Part shown: positions 1-4,914 of the stretch, in pieces | Layout: every line of letters begins with the position of its first letter | Position numbering within the stretch: the first letter of the stretch is position 1 | From: Thioalkalivibrio nitratireducens | GTDB lineage: Bacteria; Pseudomonadota; Gammaproteobacteria; Ectothiorhodospirales; Ectothiorhodospiraceae | Reading direction: 5' to 3' | Assembly (NCBI GenBank): GCA_011390385.1 | Contig: JAABSN010000224.1 | Span: 1-5,319 of the forward strand | Length of the DNA: 5,319 bases | Notes under the pieces: model-generated | The model's input: only the letters and a program-made list of their open reading frames with translations | What the model was told of the DNA's origin: nothing | Database searches by the model: none | Position numbers and translations under genes: made by a program

Positions 1-884
1 CGGGTTACATCCCTGCCGTGTTCGTCGATGGCAACCAGAGCGTTCAGATGGGGACGTGTTTGCCGGACCAACGGTGCGCCCGAGGGTAATATGCGGAAGT
101 TCATGCGATCGAGGTCCGGTGCAAGCACCACGTCGGCATCTGCTGTCATCCCCACGTGCAGGCCGGGCCGAACCCGTACCTGGGCGACGGTGTGAAAGAC
201 ATCGAGGGAGCGTGGGTCCGGTGGATGTCCGGGAAACTGGCTCAGGTGCATCACTGCGTCGATGAATTCCACTGCATGGCGGATCCCGAGTTCGTCGCCC
301 GGATGTCCGCATTCCAGCGTCACTGCGGGTGCCAGCGATGCGAGGGCCATGGAGGCGACTCCACGGGGTCGGGTGAAGTAGACCACGGTGCGTCCGAACA
401 GCGCGGCGAGGTTCAGGAAGTTGCCCTCAAGGTCATTGACGCAGGCGTAATGCGGGTTTCGTCCCGTGTTGTTGTGCAGGTCGATCGCGGCGAACAGGCC
501 ATCTTCGCGCAGGCGCTCGATGATTCGATCGAACATGAACCCTTCTGGTGACCCCGGTTGCTCGGTTCCCGGCCAGATGCGGTTGAAGTCGGGCTGGTCG
601 TCGAGGTGTCGCTGATTCAATGCCGCTGCACGTACGTTGCCGACCACCAGGGTCAACGCGCGTGGCAGCGTGCGCGCGGCGTAGCTCTGCAGCAGTCGTT
701 GCACTGCCTGCAAACCGACCGGTTCGTTGCCATGCAGCAATAACACCACCGCAACCGCGGGCTGCCGCCTGCCTGGCAGGCGGATGATGGCCGGCCGTGG
801 CACATGGCGTTGGAGATCCTCCGGGGTCGCGGTCAGAAAGCCTTCCGGCAGCTCGTCGTATTCATCGAACAGCGAGTCATTCAT
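1..884 (-). CDS. M14-family zinc deacylase, succinylglutamate desuccinylase/aspartoacylase type (C-terminus cut by window edge)
   Basis: The frame is open from the ATG at 884 to the left edge: 294 codons with no stop, so the C-terminus lies outside. The family uses one zinc ion to hydrolyse the amide bond of N-acyl amino acids (N-succinylglutamate in AstE, N-acetylaspartate in aspartoacylase). The zinc-site pattern is visible: HGNEP with H51 and E54, then DLHNNTGRNP with H137. The substrate-binding type motif DFNRIWPG has R102, and TLECGHPG carries the probable catalytic glutamate E191. Spacing between these motifs is close to that of AstE, which is about 320 residues, so perhaps 30-60 residues are missing. 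The start overlaps the upstream ligase stop as ATGA, and its own ribosome binding site is poor, pointing to translational coupling. There is no arginine-succinyl catabolic gene in view, so a true AstE role is unsupported; the substrate is unknown. Family confident, substrate not. Confidence 0.88.
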   Translation of the reverse strand, partial: MNDSLFDEYDELPEGFLTATPEDLQRHVPRPAIIRLPGRRQPAVAVVLLLHGNEPVGLQAVQRLLQSYAARTLPRALTLVVGNVRAAALNQRHLDDQPDFNRIWPGTEQPGSPEGFMFDRIIERLREDGLFAAIDLHNNTGRNPHYACVNDLEGNFLNLAALFGRTVVYFTRPRGVASMALASLAPAVTLECGHPGDELGIRHAVEFIDAVMHLSQFPGHPPDPRSLDVFHTVAQVRVRPGLHVGMTADADVVLAPDLDRMNFRILPSGAPLVRQTRPHLNALVAIDEHGRDVT

Positions 885-2320
885 TGGACATTCCAGGTAT
901 GTACCGGGTGCCCGGTCTCCTGCAGCCTGCGGTAGGCGCGGGTCAGGGCTGTCATGTCTCGACCGTGGCGTTCCACCCATTGCTGTTGCCAGATACTGCC
1001 CGTCTGTCCGGATTGCACCCGCGCGGCGACGATCCCGAGCAGATGGTCGCGCTCGTTGGCATCGATTCCCAACCGATCGAGTCCATCGGCCGCATGGGGC
1101 AGCAACCGATGCTGGATCAGCTGGCGAGACGGCAGCAGGCCCTCGCCGTCCCAGTGCAGGCGGCTCTTGAGCCCGTAGCGGGCCGCGGCGTAGAAGTTGT
1201 CGCGGGCGCTACTGAATGGGAGCAGGCCCGCCCCGTTGCCTGGAGTTGCCACGAGGTATTCGATCAGGCCGAGCAGAAAGGCCGTATTGGCCAGCATGTC
1301 TTCGAGTGTCGGGCCGGCGGGCAGACTTCGGTGCTCGATTCGCAGATTGAGACTGCCGTCAGGATCGATGCCGACGATCGGACGGTTCCAGCGCCAGATG
1401 GTGCCGTTGTGCAGTCGCAGGTGAGGCAGGCCGGGGTCGTTTTCCGGAAGCTGGCTGGGCAGCAGGATCGGGAAGTGTTCCTGATTCTCGATGAACGCCT
1501 CGAGGATGCTCTCGCGCAGATAGCCGCTGCCGAAGGTCACTCGCCGTACCGGTCCGCGCGCGGAATCGCCGAAGCCCCCGACTTCGACCGCCTGTTCGAA
1601 CAGGGGAATCCGCGATTCTTCCCACAACAGTTTGCCAAATACGAAAGGCGTATTCCCGCTGGCCGCAAGTACTGGCCCCGAAGCCGCCAGCGCCGCGTTG
1701 TAGACGCGGTGGGCAACTGCAGGCTGGGTCTCGATGTGGATCTGGAACGACGTCGCCGCGGCCTCCAGCATCACGTCGCTGTGCTCGTGGCGCAGATGCT
1801 CCTGCCCCTCGATTTCCAGACGCAGCGGCCGCTGGGAACGCCGTTCGAGCACGGCGCTGTTCAGAGCCCGGTAGCGCGTTCGCCGCGACATGTGGTGCAG
1901 GCCGAGATGTTCCGGCAACAGCGTCGGCAGTGACCCCGCCATAAGGAGCCCACCACCCACTTTCCGCGCCGCGTCCCGGGCTTTGGCCAGTGTGATCGAA
2001 AGCTCCGAGAGAATCCTGCAAAAACAGTCGGGACCGGTTCGGAATACGCTGGAATTGATCTCCACGTTGAACTGGGCAAGCTCCAGCGAGGCCATCGGGT
2101 CGTCGAACCGTTCGAGGAAGGCCTCGTTTTCGGCCAGGGGCGCGCAGGCGTCGTCGATCAGCCAGGCTTCGATCTCGAAACCGAGGCGCGGCGGCTGCTG
2201 ACCCGGTTCCTCACGGCTGTGCAACCAATGTCCGAGACCTTCGGTTTCGCGCGCGAGGTTGGCGGCGAAGCGCTCAAAATCCTCTGGGCTGAAGTGCTCC
2301 TCGCTGATGTCTTCGCCCAT
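881..2320 (-). CDS. GCS2-family glutamate-cysteine ligase-like enzyme (COG2170 type)
   Basis: 479 residues. The GCS2 family forms an amide bond on the gamma-carboxyl of glutamate using ATP and Mg2+; many members are not the main glutathione enzyme. Visible motifs in order: GFEIEAWLID (47-56), an acidic strand typical of the metal/ATP site; LAQFNVEINS (81-90); ATSFQIHIE (189-197); GNTPFVFGK (222-230) followed by W233 and E234; LRLHNGTIWRWNRP (301-314); and LRIEHRSLPAGPT (326-338), which supplies R/E/R residues near the nucleotide site. There is no signal peptide or membrane segment, so it is cytosolic. The ATG at 2320 has GAGGA 8 nt upstream and lies 4 nt after the stop of the preceding gene. 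Its stop overlaps the next start by 4 bp. Pairing with an M14 deacylase suggests synthesis and trimming of a glutamyl or other amino-acid conjugate rather than plain glutathione synthesis; this is inference. I cannot distinguish true glutamate-cysteine ligase activity from another amidoligase activity. Confidence 0.88.
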   Translation of the reverse strand: MGEDISEEHFSPEDFERFAANLARETEGLGHWLHSREEPGQQPPRLGFEIEAWLIDDACAPLAENEAFLERFDDPMASLELAQFNVEINSSVFRTGPDCFCRILSELSITLAKARDAARKVGGGLLMAGSLPTLLPEHLGLHHMSRRTRYRALNSAVLERRSQRPLRLEIEGQEHLRHEHSDVMLEAAATSFQIHIETQPAVAHRVYNAALAASGPVLAASGNTPFVFGKLLWEESRIPLFEQAVEVGGFGDSARGPVRRVTFGSGYLRESILEAFIENQEHFPILLPSQLPENDPGLPHLRLHNGTIWRWNRPIVGIDPDGSLNLRIEHRSLPAGPTLEDMLANTAFLLGLIEYLVATPGNGAGLLPFSSARDNFYAAARYGLKSRLHWDGEGLLPSRQLIQHRLLPHAADGLDRLGIDANERDHLLGIVAARVQSGQTGSIWQQQWVERHGRDMTALTRAYRRLQETGHPVHTWNVQ

Positions 2321-2324
2321 GGAT

Positions 2325-2768
2325 TCAATCCTCGTCGGTGTCGTCGTGATAAAGGCTTTCGAGCAATTCCGCCCACTGTTGCTCGTGCGCTTCGAGCAGA
2401 GCGAGGACCTTTTGCCGGAAGCCCAGGTACAGGCCTTCGAAGTGCATGAAATCGTCGCCCTCCGTGATCAGCTTTGCTGCCCGGTCTGCCTGCAGCAGGC
2501 TGTTGCGCAGGTTCAGACTTGCGGCCATGGCACCCTTCACACGCTCGCGTTCGTGGGGGATCCAACGCCGATCGGTGAGCAACGAGCGGAGATTCTCGCC
2601 GACTTCCAGGACCCGCTTTCGCAGTCGCGGCAGGGCGCCAATGGTTCCGCTCTTGAGGTCAGACCAGACCACGGCGACGATCAATTCGGTCCAGTCGCCA
2701 CGCAGCCGGGACACGGTCTCGGGGTCGAACGCGAATGATCTTTCGAGTTGCTCTGGGTCAAAGGGCAT
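2325..2768 (-). CDS. Unrecognised helical cytosolic protein, first gene of the amidoligase operon
   Basis: 147 residues that I do not recognise. The sequence is rich in Leu, Glu, Arg and Ala and reads as mostly alpha-helical. It has no signal peptide, no membrane segment and no cysteine. Notable segments are RGDWTELIVAVVWSDLKSG (23-41), the basic stretch RRWIPHERERVKG (67-79), GDDFMHFEGLYLGFRQKV (103-120) and a strongly acidic tail (YHDDTDED, 140-147). The ATG has a good GGAG site 5 nt upstream, and no in-frame alternative start is nearby. Its stop is 4 nt before the GCS2 ligase start, so the two are almost surely co-transcribed and the product may be an accessory or regulatory partner of the ligase. 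A role cannot be assigned. That the gene is real is supported by the ribosome binding site, tight spacing and codon-like composition; function is unknown. Confidence 0.8.
   Translation of the reverse strand: MPFDPEQLERSFAFDPETVSRLRGDWTELIVAVVWSDLKSGTIGALPRLRKRVLEVGENLRSLLTDRRWIPHERERVKGAMAASLNLRNSLLQADRAAKLITEGDDFMHFEGLYLGFRQKVLALLEAHEQQWAELLESLYHDDTDED
2329..2333 (-). promoter_or_regulatory. Ribosome binding site of the GCS2-family ligase
   Basis: GAGGA on the minus strand, 8 nt before the ATG at 2320. It lies inside the last codons of the upstream gene, which supports this start and coupled translation. Confidence 0.7.
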
Positions 2769-2773
2769 GACGT

Positions 2774-2777
2774 CTCC
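2774..2777 (-). promoter_or_regulatory. Ribosome binding site of the 147-residue protein
   Basis: GGAG on the minus strand, 5 nt before the ATG at 2768. An ATG overlapping its left side is out of frame, so this site decides the start at 2768. Confidence 0.65.
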
Positions 2778-2784
2778 ATGGTAT

Positions 2785-2796
2785 GCGGTAAACCGC
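2785..2796. repeat. Small inverted repeat in the divergent intergenic region
   Basis: GCGGT-AA-ACCGC: two perfect 5-bp arms separated by 2 bp, 16 bp upstream of the minus-strand start at 2768. It may be an operator half-site pair for the left operon, or, in its transcript, a short hairpin of four pairs with a UUUA loop just before the ribosome binding site. The 116-bp region 2769-2884 otherwise holds the promoters of both divergent operons. I find no convincing sigma-70 promoter for the leftward operon there; the best minus-strand candidate is TAGACG (2830-2825), 16 nt, TATTCC (2808-2803), which is weak. Confidence 0.35.
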
Positions 2797-2802
2797 TATG
2801 CT

Positions 2803-2831
2803 GGAATAGTGCATTGGCGCCTAGCGTCTAA
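2803..2831 (+). promoter_or_regulatory. ECF-type (RpoE-like) promoter of the sigma/anti-sigma/DsrE operon
   Basis: A -35-like GGAATAG (2803-2809), a 16-nt spacer, then a -10-like GTCTAA (2826-2831). This closely follows the RpoE-type pattern (GGAACTT, about 15-16 nt, TCTAA/TCTGA) and differs mainly at the end of the -35 box. It is on the same strand as the ECF sigma gene, with transcription expected to start near 2837 and a leader of roughly 45-50 nt. The position suggests that the sigma factor activates its own operon, as is common for ECF systems. Promoter type is read from the sequence; autoregulation is inference. Confidence 0.65.
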
Positions 2832-2871
2832 CACGCAACCAGAACAAGCAAGATCGCAACGACGGTCGGGT

Positions 2872-2877
2872 GAGGAG
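2872..2877 (+). promoter_or_regulatory. Ribosome binding site of the ECF sigma factor
   Basis: GAGGAG, 7 nt before the ATG at 2885. It favours that ATG over the in-frame GTG at 2870, which overlaps the site itself. Confidence 0.8.
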
Positions 2878-2884
2878 AAAACGA

Positions 2885-3430
2885 ATGGCAACGTGGCTCG
2901 CGCAGCGACGTTTGCGGCAGCAGGTATGCGATATGCGGCCACAGCTTTACCGGACCGCTTACGCCTGGTGCCACGACGGAGCTCTGGCCGACGATCTGGT
3001 CCAGGAAGCGATGATAAAGGCTCTGACACGCTTGAAGACCCTGCAGGACGAGGCCGCGCTGAAGGCCTGGGTCTTCCGGATCATGACCAACTGCTATCGG
3101 GACTGGGGCCGACGGCAGAAGGATACCGTCGATGTCGACAGTCTCGAGCTGCCCTGCGACGATTGCCCGGAGAGTCAGGCCGAACGCAGTCGCGTGGTAC
3201 GTGACGTGCGCCACGCCATGGCGCAATTGAGCGATGACCATCGCCAGGTGGTGGCGCTGGTGGATCTCGAGGGGTTCGCCTACTCGGAGGTCTCCGAGGT
3301 GCTGGAAGTCCCGATCGGCACCGTGATGAGCCGCCTCAGCCGTGCGCGTGCCCAGTTGCGAAAGCTGCTGCTGGAGCAGGCGTCCGCGGAGTCGCCCACC
3401 CTCCGACTGGTCAGAAGCAACAATGAATGA
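2885..3430 (+). CDS. ECF-type RNA polymerase sigma factor (sigma-70 family, RpoE-like)
   Basis: 181 residues, the usual length for a minimal group 4 sigma factor with only regions 2 and 4. Region 2 spans about 17-80: ADDLVQEAMIKAL (35-47) matches the core-binding helix 2.2, and LKAWVFRIMTNCYRDWGRR (59-77) matches regions 2.3-2.4, which melt and read the -10 element. A short acidic linker with CDDC (91-94) follows. Region 4 spans about 107-163: LSDDHRQVVALVDLEGFAYS (115-134), then VLEVPIGTVMSRLSRARAQL (139-158), the helix-turn-helix that reads the -35. The ATG at 2885 is chosen for its GAGGAG site. The stop overlaps the anti-sigma start by 8 bp, so the two proteins should be made in near equal amounts. 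It is preceded by an ECF-type promoter that it may itself recognise. The regulon is unknown, and the family call is very secure. Confidence 0.96.
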   Translation: MATWLAQRRLRQQVCDMRPQLYRTAYAWCHDGALADDLVQEAMIKALTRLKTLQDEAALKAWVFRIMTNCYRDWGRRQKDTVDVDSLELPCDDCPESQAERSRVVRDVRHAMAQLSDDHRQVVALVDLEGFAYSEVSEVLEVPIGTVMSRLSRARAQLRKLLLEQASAESPTLRLVRSNNE

Positions 3431-4172
3431 TCCCCGTCCCAGCGACGAGATACTCAATGCTTTTGTGGATGGCGAGTTCTCACCCGAAGACCGACTTCTG
3501 ACACTGAAGTCGATTGCGGCGAATGAGGATCTCAGCCGCGAAGTCTGCGACATGTACCAGTTGAAGGAGCTGGTGAACATGGCCTATCGCCCCGACCTCA
3601 TTCCGGATCCCGACGCGCGGCCCGTGCGCGGGCGCGGCGGACGCGGTATCGGTTGGACAGCACTCGCCGCGAGCCTGGTGGTTGGCGCCCTGGGGGCAGT
3701 AGCGATTCTCGAGGTGACCCGCGAGCAGCGTGCGGACCTCGAGCAAGCCGCCGGTGCTTCGTCTGCGCAGGCGGCGGATGCCGGCGCTCCGGTTGCGGCT
3801 GACGGTGTACAGCAGGTCTTGCTGCATGTGACGGACATCGACCCGAGCGAGGCGGAAGCACTGTTCGATGATATCGAGTTCATGTTCGAAACCGCCTGGC
3901 TGAACGGGCAGGAACTCGAGGTTCAGGTCGTGGTTCACGGCGCGGCCATGGATCTGGTTCGGGCCGATCGGTCTCGGTTTCCAGACCGCATCCGGGATCT
4001 CGTGCATGGTTATGGTGGCTTGCGTGTCACGGCCTGCGGCCAGTCCCGTGCGCGGCACGAGCGGGAAGAGGGGCGCCCCGTGGAACTGCTGCCCTGGGTT
4101 GAAGAGGTCGAATCGGGGGTGCGCGAGGCGGCACAGAAGCAATCGGAGGGATGGACATACATCCGGGTATGA
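3423..4172 (+). CDS. Membrane-spanning anti-sigma factor with an extracytoplasmic DsrE-like domain
   Basis: 249 residues. The N-terminus (about 1-55) has the helical pattern of anti-sigma domains (ILNAFVDGEFSPEDR, 10-24; LSREVCDMYQLKELV, 37-51). It lacks the HxxxCxxC zinc site of ZAS proteins; C42 is the only cytosolic cysteine. A basic RGRGGRG stretch (69-75) precedes one membrane helix (about 76-96), consistent with the N-terminus inside. An Ala-rich linker (about 97-127) leads to a DsrE/F-like domain (128-249) with QVVVHGAAMDL (168-178), VTACGQS containing C205, and a GWTYIRV end. This domain resembles the whole mature product of the next gene. Start: the ATG at 3423 overlaps the sigma stop by 8 bp; upstream ATGs would extend into the sigma gene. 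DsrE-fold proteins often oligomerise and can carry a sulfur-reactive cysteine, so the outer domain may sense a redox or sulfur signal or bind the partner DsrE protein. That role is inference; the topology and fusion are visible. Confidence 0.85.
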   Translation: MNDPRPSDEILNAFVDGEFSPEDRLLTLKSIAANEDLSREVCDMYQLKELVNMAYRPDLIPDPDARPVRGRGGRGIGWTALAASLVVGALGAVAILEVTREQRADLEQAAGASSAQAADAGAPVAADGVQQVLLHVTDIDPSEAEALFDDIEFMFETAWLNGQELEVQVVVHGAAMDLVRADRSRFPDRIRDLVHGYGGLRVTACGQSRARHEREEGRPVELLPWVEEVESGVREAAQKQSEGWTYIRV

Positions 4173-4669
4173 CGACTGGAAGACGAAGAGGTGAGCCGCA
4201 GCGCGTCGCTGTTCGAGCGATCCGGGAAGCGATGGCGAAGGCGACTCCGGGAATTGCGCTGCTTTGCGTCCTGTCGCTGTCAGGTATTGGAGTCGCTGCC
4301 GGACAAGACGATACGGTCGCCGTGGTGTATCACCTGAACAGCGGAGACACCGAGCGGCAATTGATCGCCCTGGGCGAGGTGCAGAATCATATCGATGCCG
4401 TTGGCGCCGCTAACCTGGACATCCGTTTCGTGATTCACGGACGTGGTCTTGATCTGCTTTCGACTGCTCCTTACAACGCCGACATCAGGGCTGGGATCGA
4501 CATCCTCAAGCTTCAGGGAGTGCGCTTCGAGGCCTGTGGCAACACCATCAAGGCAAGGCAACTGAATCTGGACCAGCTTTATGGCATCAACGAAATGGAC
4601 ATTGTCCCCAGCGGGGTCGCACAGATCTCGTTGCTCCAGAGCCAGGGTTATACGTATATCAAGCCCTGA
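4169..4669 (+). CDS. Exported DsrE-family protein, paralogous to the anti-sigma outer domain
   Basis: 166 residues from the ATG at 4169, which overlaps the anti-sigma stop as ATGA. Other in-frame starts are 4151, with GGAGG too close, and 4232, which gives a textbook signal peptide (MAKATPGIALLCVLSLSG, then GVAAG before QDD). From 4169 the n-region is long and basic but the mature protein is the same. Mature residues of about 46-166 form one DsrE-like domain: VAVVYHLNSGD (50-60), DIRFVIHGRGLDLL (84-97), GVRFEACGN (117-125) with C123 as the only mature cysteine, and a GYTYIKP end. It should be soluble in the periplasm; the cysteine in the signal peptide is not in a lipobox. DsrE-fold proteins include sulfur-carrier subunits and YchN-like oligomers. 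Here the operon position argues for a signalling partner of the anti-sigma domain. Family call good; start and function uncertain. Confidence 0.85.
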   Translation: MTTGRRRGEPQRVAVRAIREAMAKATPGIALLCVLSLSGIGVAAGQDDTVAVVYHLNSGDTERQLIALGEVQNHIDAVGAANLDIRFVIHGRGLDLLSTAPYNADIRAGIDILKLQGVRFEACGNTIKARQLNLDQLYGINEMDIVPSGVAQISLLQSQGYTYIKP

Positions 4670-4685
4670 GCCACTTTCTCCCCCG

Positions 4686-4701
4686 ACCCTCTAGCGAGGG
4701 T
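4686..4701 (+). repeat. Hairpin in the 3' untranslated region of the DsrE gene
   Basis: ACCCTC (4686-4691) pairs with GAGGGT (4696-4701) around a TAGC loop: six pairs, no T-run after it. It is the first of three consecutive hairpins after the DsrE stop. Confidence 0.55.
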
Positions 4702-4713
4702 GCTCTACGGAGC
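4702..4713 (+). repeat. Short hairpin with a UACG (UNCG-class) tetraloop
   Basis: GCTC (4702-4705) pairs with GAGC (4710-4713) around TACG, which in RNA is the very stable C(UACG)G tetraloop. It lies directly between the preceding hairpin and the terminator, so the three could stack at the transcript's 3' end. Confidence 0.5.
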
Positions 4714-4718
4714 ATTTG

Positions 4719-4742
4719 ACCCGGCCCTGCCGGGTTTTTTTT
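4719..4742 (+). terminator. Rho-independent terminator of the sigma/anti-sigma/DsrE operon
   Basis: ACCCGGC (4719-4725) and GCCGGGT (4729-4735) form a 7-bp GC-rich stem with a CCT loop, followed by a run of T residues (4735-4742). It lies 50 bp after the DsrE stop on the same strand, and it separates the regulatory operon from the mgtE-like gene. Confidence 0.92.
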
Positions 4743-4914
4743 CAACACGGAAAATCGACCCGTCCCCTTCCCTGAACCACCAAGGACCGGAATGGGTGCA
4801 AGAGGGTATCTCTTGATGGCCCGGGCGTGCGCGCCGGGCTGAGTTGGTTGCGAAGGGGGCTGGGAGCGATCGGGCCGTTCGATGACCGCTTGCCCGGGAG
4901 CCGCTTCGCCCGGG
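4743..4914 (+). promoter_or_regulatory. Leader/promoter region of the MgtE-like gene
   Basis: 172 bp with no credible gene. It holds CAAGAG-GGTAT-CTCTTG (4799-4815), a perfect 6-bp inverted repeat; GCCCGG (4819-4824) facing CCGGGC (4834-4839) across a 9-nt loop; and two CCCGGG blocks (4893-4898 and 4909-4914) that can pair just before the start codon and would hide the GGGAG at 4896-4900. A weak ECF-like candidate is GGAATGG (4788-4794) with CTCTTG (4810-4815). I find no good sigma-70 promoter and do not recognise a known magnesium riboswitch. What is seen is inverted-repeat structure; any regulatory role is inference. Confidence 0.4.

Noticed and set aside
56..743. Plus-strand open frames over the left-edge gene
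   Set aside because: They oppose the M14 deacylase, whose zinc-site motifs are clear on the minus strand, and their translations look like antisense composition.
797..1933. Long plus-strand open frame of 378 codons opposite the GCS2 ligase
   Set aside because: It lies wholly antisense to a protein with clear family motifs, has no recognisable domain and no good ribosome binding site; long antisense frames are common in GC-rich DNA.
2870..2884. GTG at 2870 as an upstream start for the sigma factor
   Set aside because: It overlaps the GAGGAG ribosome binding site that serves the ATG at 2885; the five extra residues add nothing to the family match.
3342..3422. Upstream ATG at 3342 as start of the anti-sigma factor
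   Set aside because: It would lie deep within the sigma gene and add a Ser/Arg/Cys-rich antisense-like segment; the ATG at 3423 gives the normal anti-sigma N-terminus and an 8-bp overlap.
3611..3640. GC-rich self-complementary stretch inside the anti-sigma gene
   Set aside because: It is explained by Arg/Gly/Pro codons of the basic stretch before the membrane helix, with no T-run or other sign of a terminator.
4169..4303. Lipoprotein lipobox in the DsrE signal peptide
   Set aside because: The only cysteine there is in IALLC, without Gly/Ala/Ser before it, and it lies early in the hydrophobic core; the VAAG end suits ordinary signal peptidase cleavage better.
4743..4914. Known Mg2+ riboswitch (M-box) before the MgtE-like gene
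   Set aside because: I cannot recognise the conserved M-box core or its three-helix layout; only simple inverted repeats are seen.
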